In this document: positions 6,927 to 7,019 of the stretch, in pieces
How positions within the stretch are numbered: position 1 is the stretch's first letter
Layout: each line of letters starts with the position of its first letter
Assembly (NCBI GenBank): GCA_012510865.1
Contig: JAAZHF010000048.1
Location: 1-7,019 of the forward strand
Reading direction: 5' to 3'
Origin: Gammaproteobacteria bacterium
GTDB taxonomy: Bacteria; Pseudomonadota; Gammaproteobacteria; Xanthomonadales; Xanthomonadaceae
Length of the DNA: 7,019 nt
Notes under the pieces: model-generated
The model's input: only the letters and a program-made list of their open reading frames with translations
The model's database searches: none
What the model was told of the DNA's origin: nothing
Translations under genes and position numbers: made by a program

Positions 6927-7019
6927 ATGTCATTGGCGACCCAATCTATTGGCCAGGGGCGCAGGAGCCTGGCCTCCGCCGACCTGCCCAGGCGCGTGCG
7001 CACGGCACTGGACGCGGCC
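6927..7019 (+). CDS. Partial CDS, N-terminus of an unidentified protein
   Basis: An open frame of 31 codons runs off the right end, starting MSLATQSIGQGRRSLASAD and continuing LPRRVRTALDAA. No domain can be assigned from so little. The LPxRVRxxLDxA pattern vaguely recalls the beginning of DUF1631-type proteins in related bacteria, but this is a weak impression, not an identification. The start is uncertain: an in-frame ATG also exists at 6894 (11 codons earlier), and neither has a good SD. AGGGG at 6906-6910 is 16 nt from the ATG at 6927, too far to be ideal. The codon pattern is GC-rich at third positions like its neighbours. It is separated from hemW by about 100 nt and may be a separate transcription unit. 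Confidence 0.55.
   Translation, partial: MSLATQSIGQGRRSLASADLPRRVRTALDAA

Overview
This is an ordinary, densely coding chromosomal segment from a very GC-rich gammaproteobacterium. The protein sequences look most like the Xanthomonadaceae/Lysobacteraceae (Lysobacter, Luteimonas, Xanthomonas relatives). That assignment rests on recalled family resemblance (the SpoT, Gmk and HemW wording and the gene order), not on a database search. The window holds seven complete housekeeping genes and the first 31 codons of an eighth. I see no mobile element, CRISPR array, tRNA, rRNA, phage gene or defence system. I looked for an undescribed system and did not find one; what merits a second look lies mostly in the short intergenic regions.

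Left half, minus strand, in transcription order: yicC (YicC-family endoribonuclease), gmk (guanylate kinase), rpoZ (RNA polymerase omega) and spoT (bifunctional ppGpp synthetase/hydrolase). yicC and gmk are 13 nt apart and probably co-transcribed. A 120-nt gap before rpoZ carries a convincing sigma70-type promoter and an imperfect inverted repeat that touches its -35 box. The 130-nt gap between rpoZ and spoT carries a textbook intrinsic terminator and, downstream of it, a candidate promoter whose -10 box ends only 6 nt before the spoT ATG. SpoT is complete, and its stop codon lies 27 nt from the window edge.

Right half, plus strand: rph (RNase PH), rdgB (XTP/dITP pyrophosphatase) and hemW (radical-SAM heme chaperone) form a very tight operon. 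The gaps are 3 and 2 nt, and both downstream genes start with GTG. The operon is divergent from yicC across a 63-nt intergenic region with a candidate extended -10 promoter for rph. After hemW comes about 100 nt without a convincing gene but with a possible extended -10 element, then a partial gene that runs off the right end.

Functionally the window groups guanine-nucleotide and stringent-response functions (Gmk makes GDP, SpoT makes and degrades ppGpp, omega forms part of one ppGpp site on RNA polymerase), RNA processing (RNase PH, YicC), nucleotide-pool cleaning (RdgB) and heme handling (HemW). It resembles two E. coli neighbourhoods (yicC/rph and gmk-rpoZ-spoT) joined together, with the rdgB-hemW pair added.
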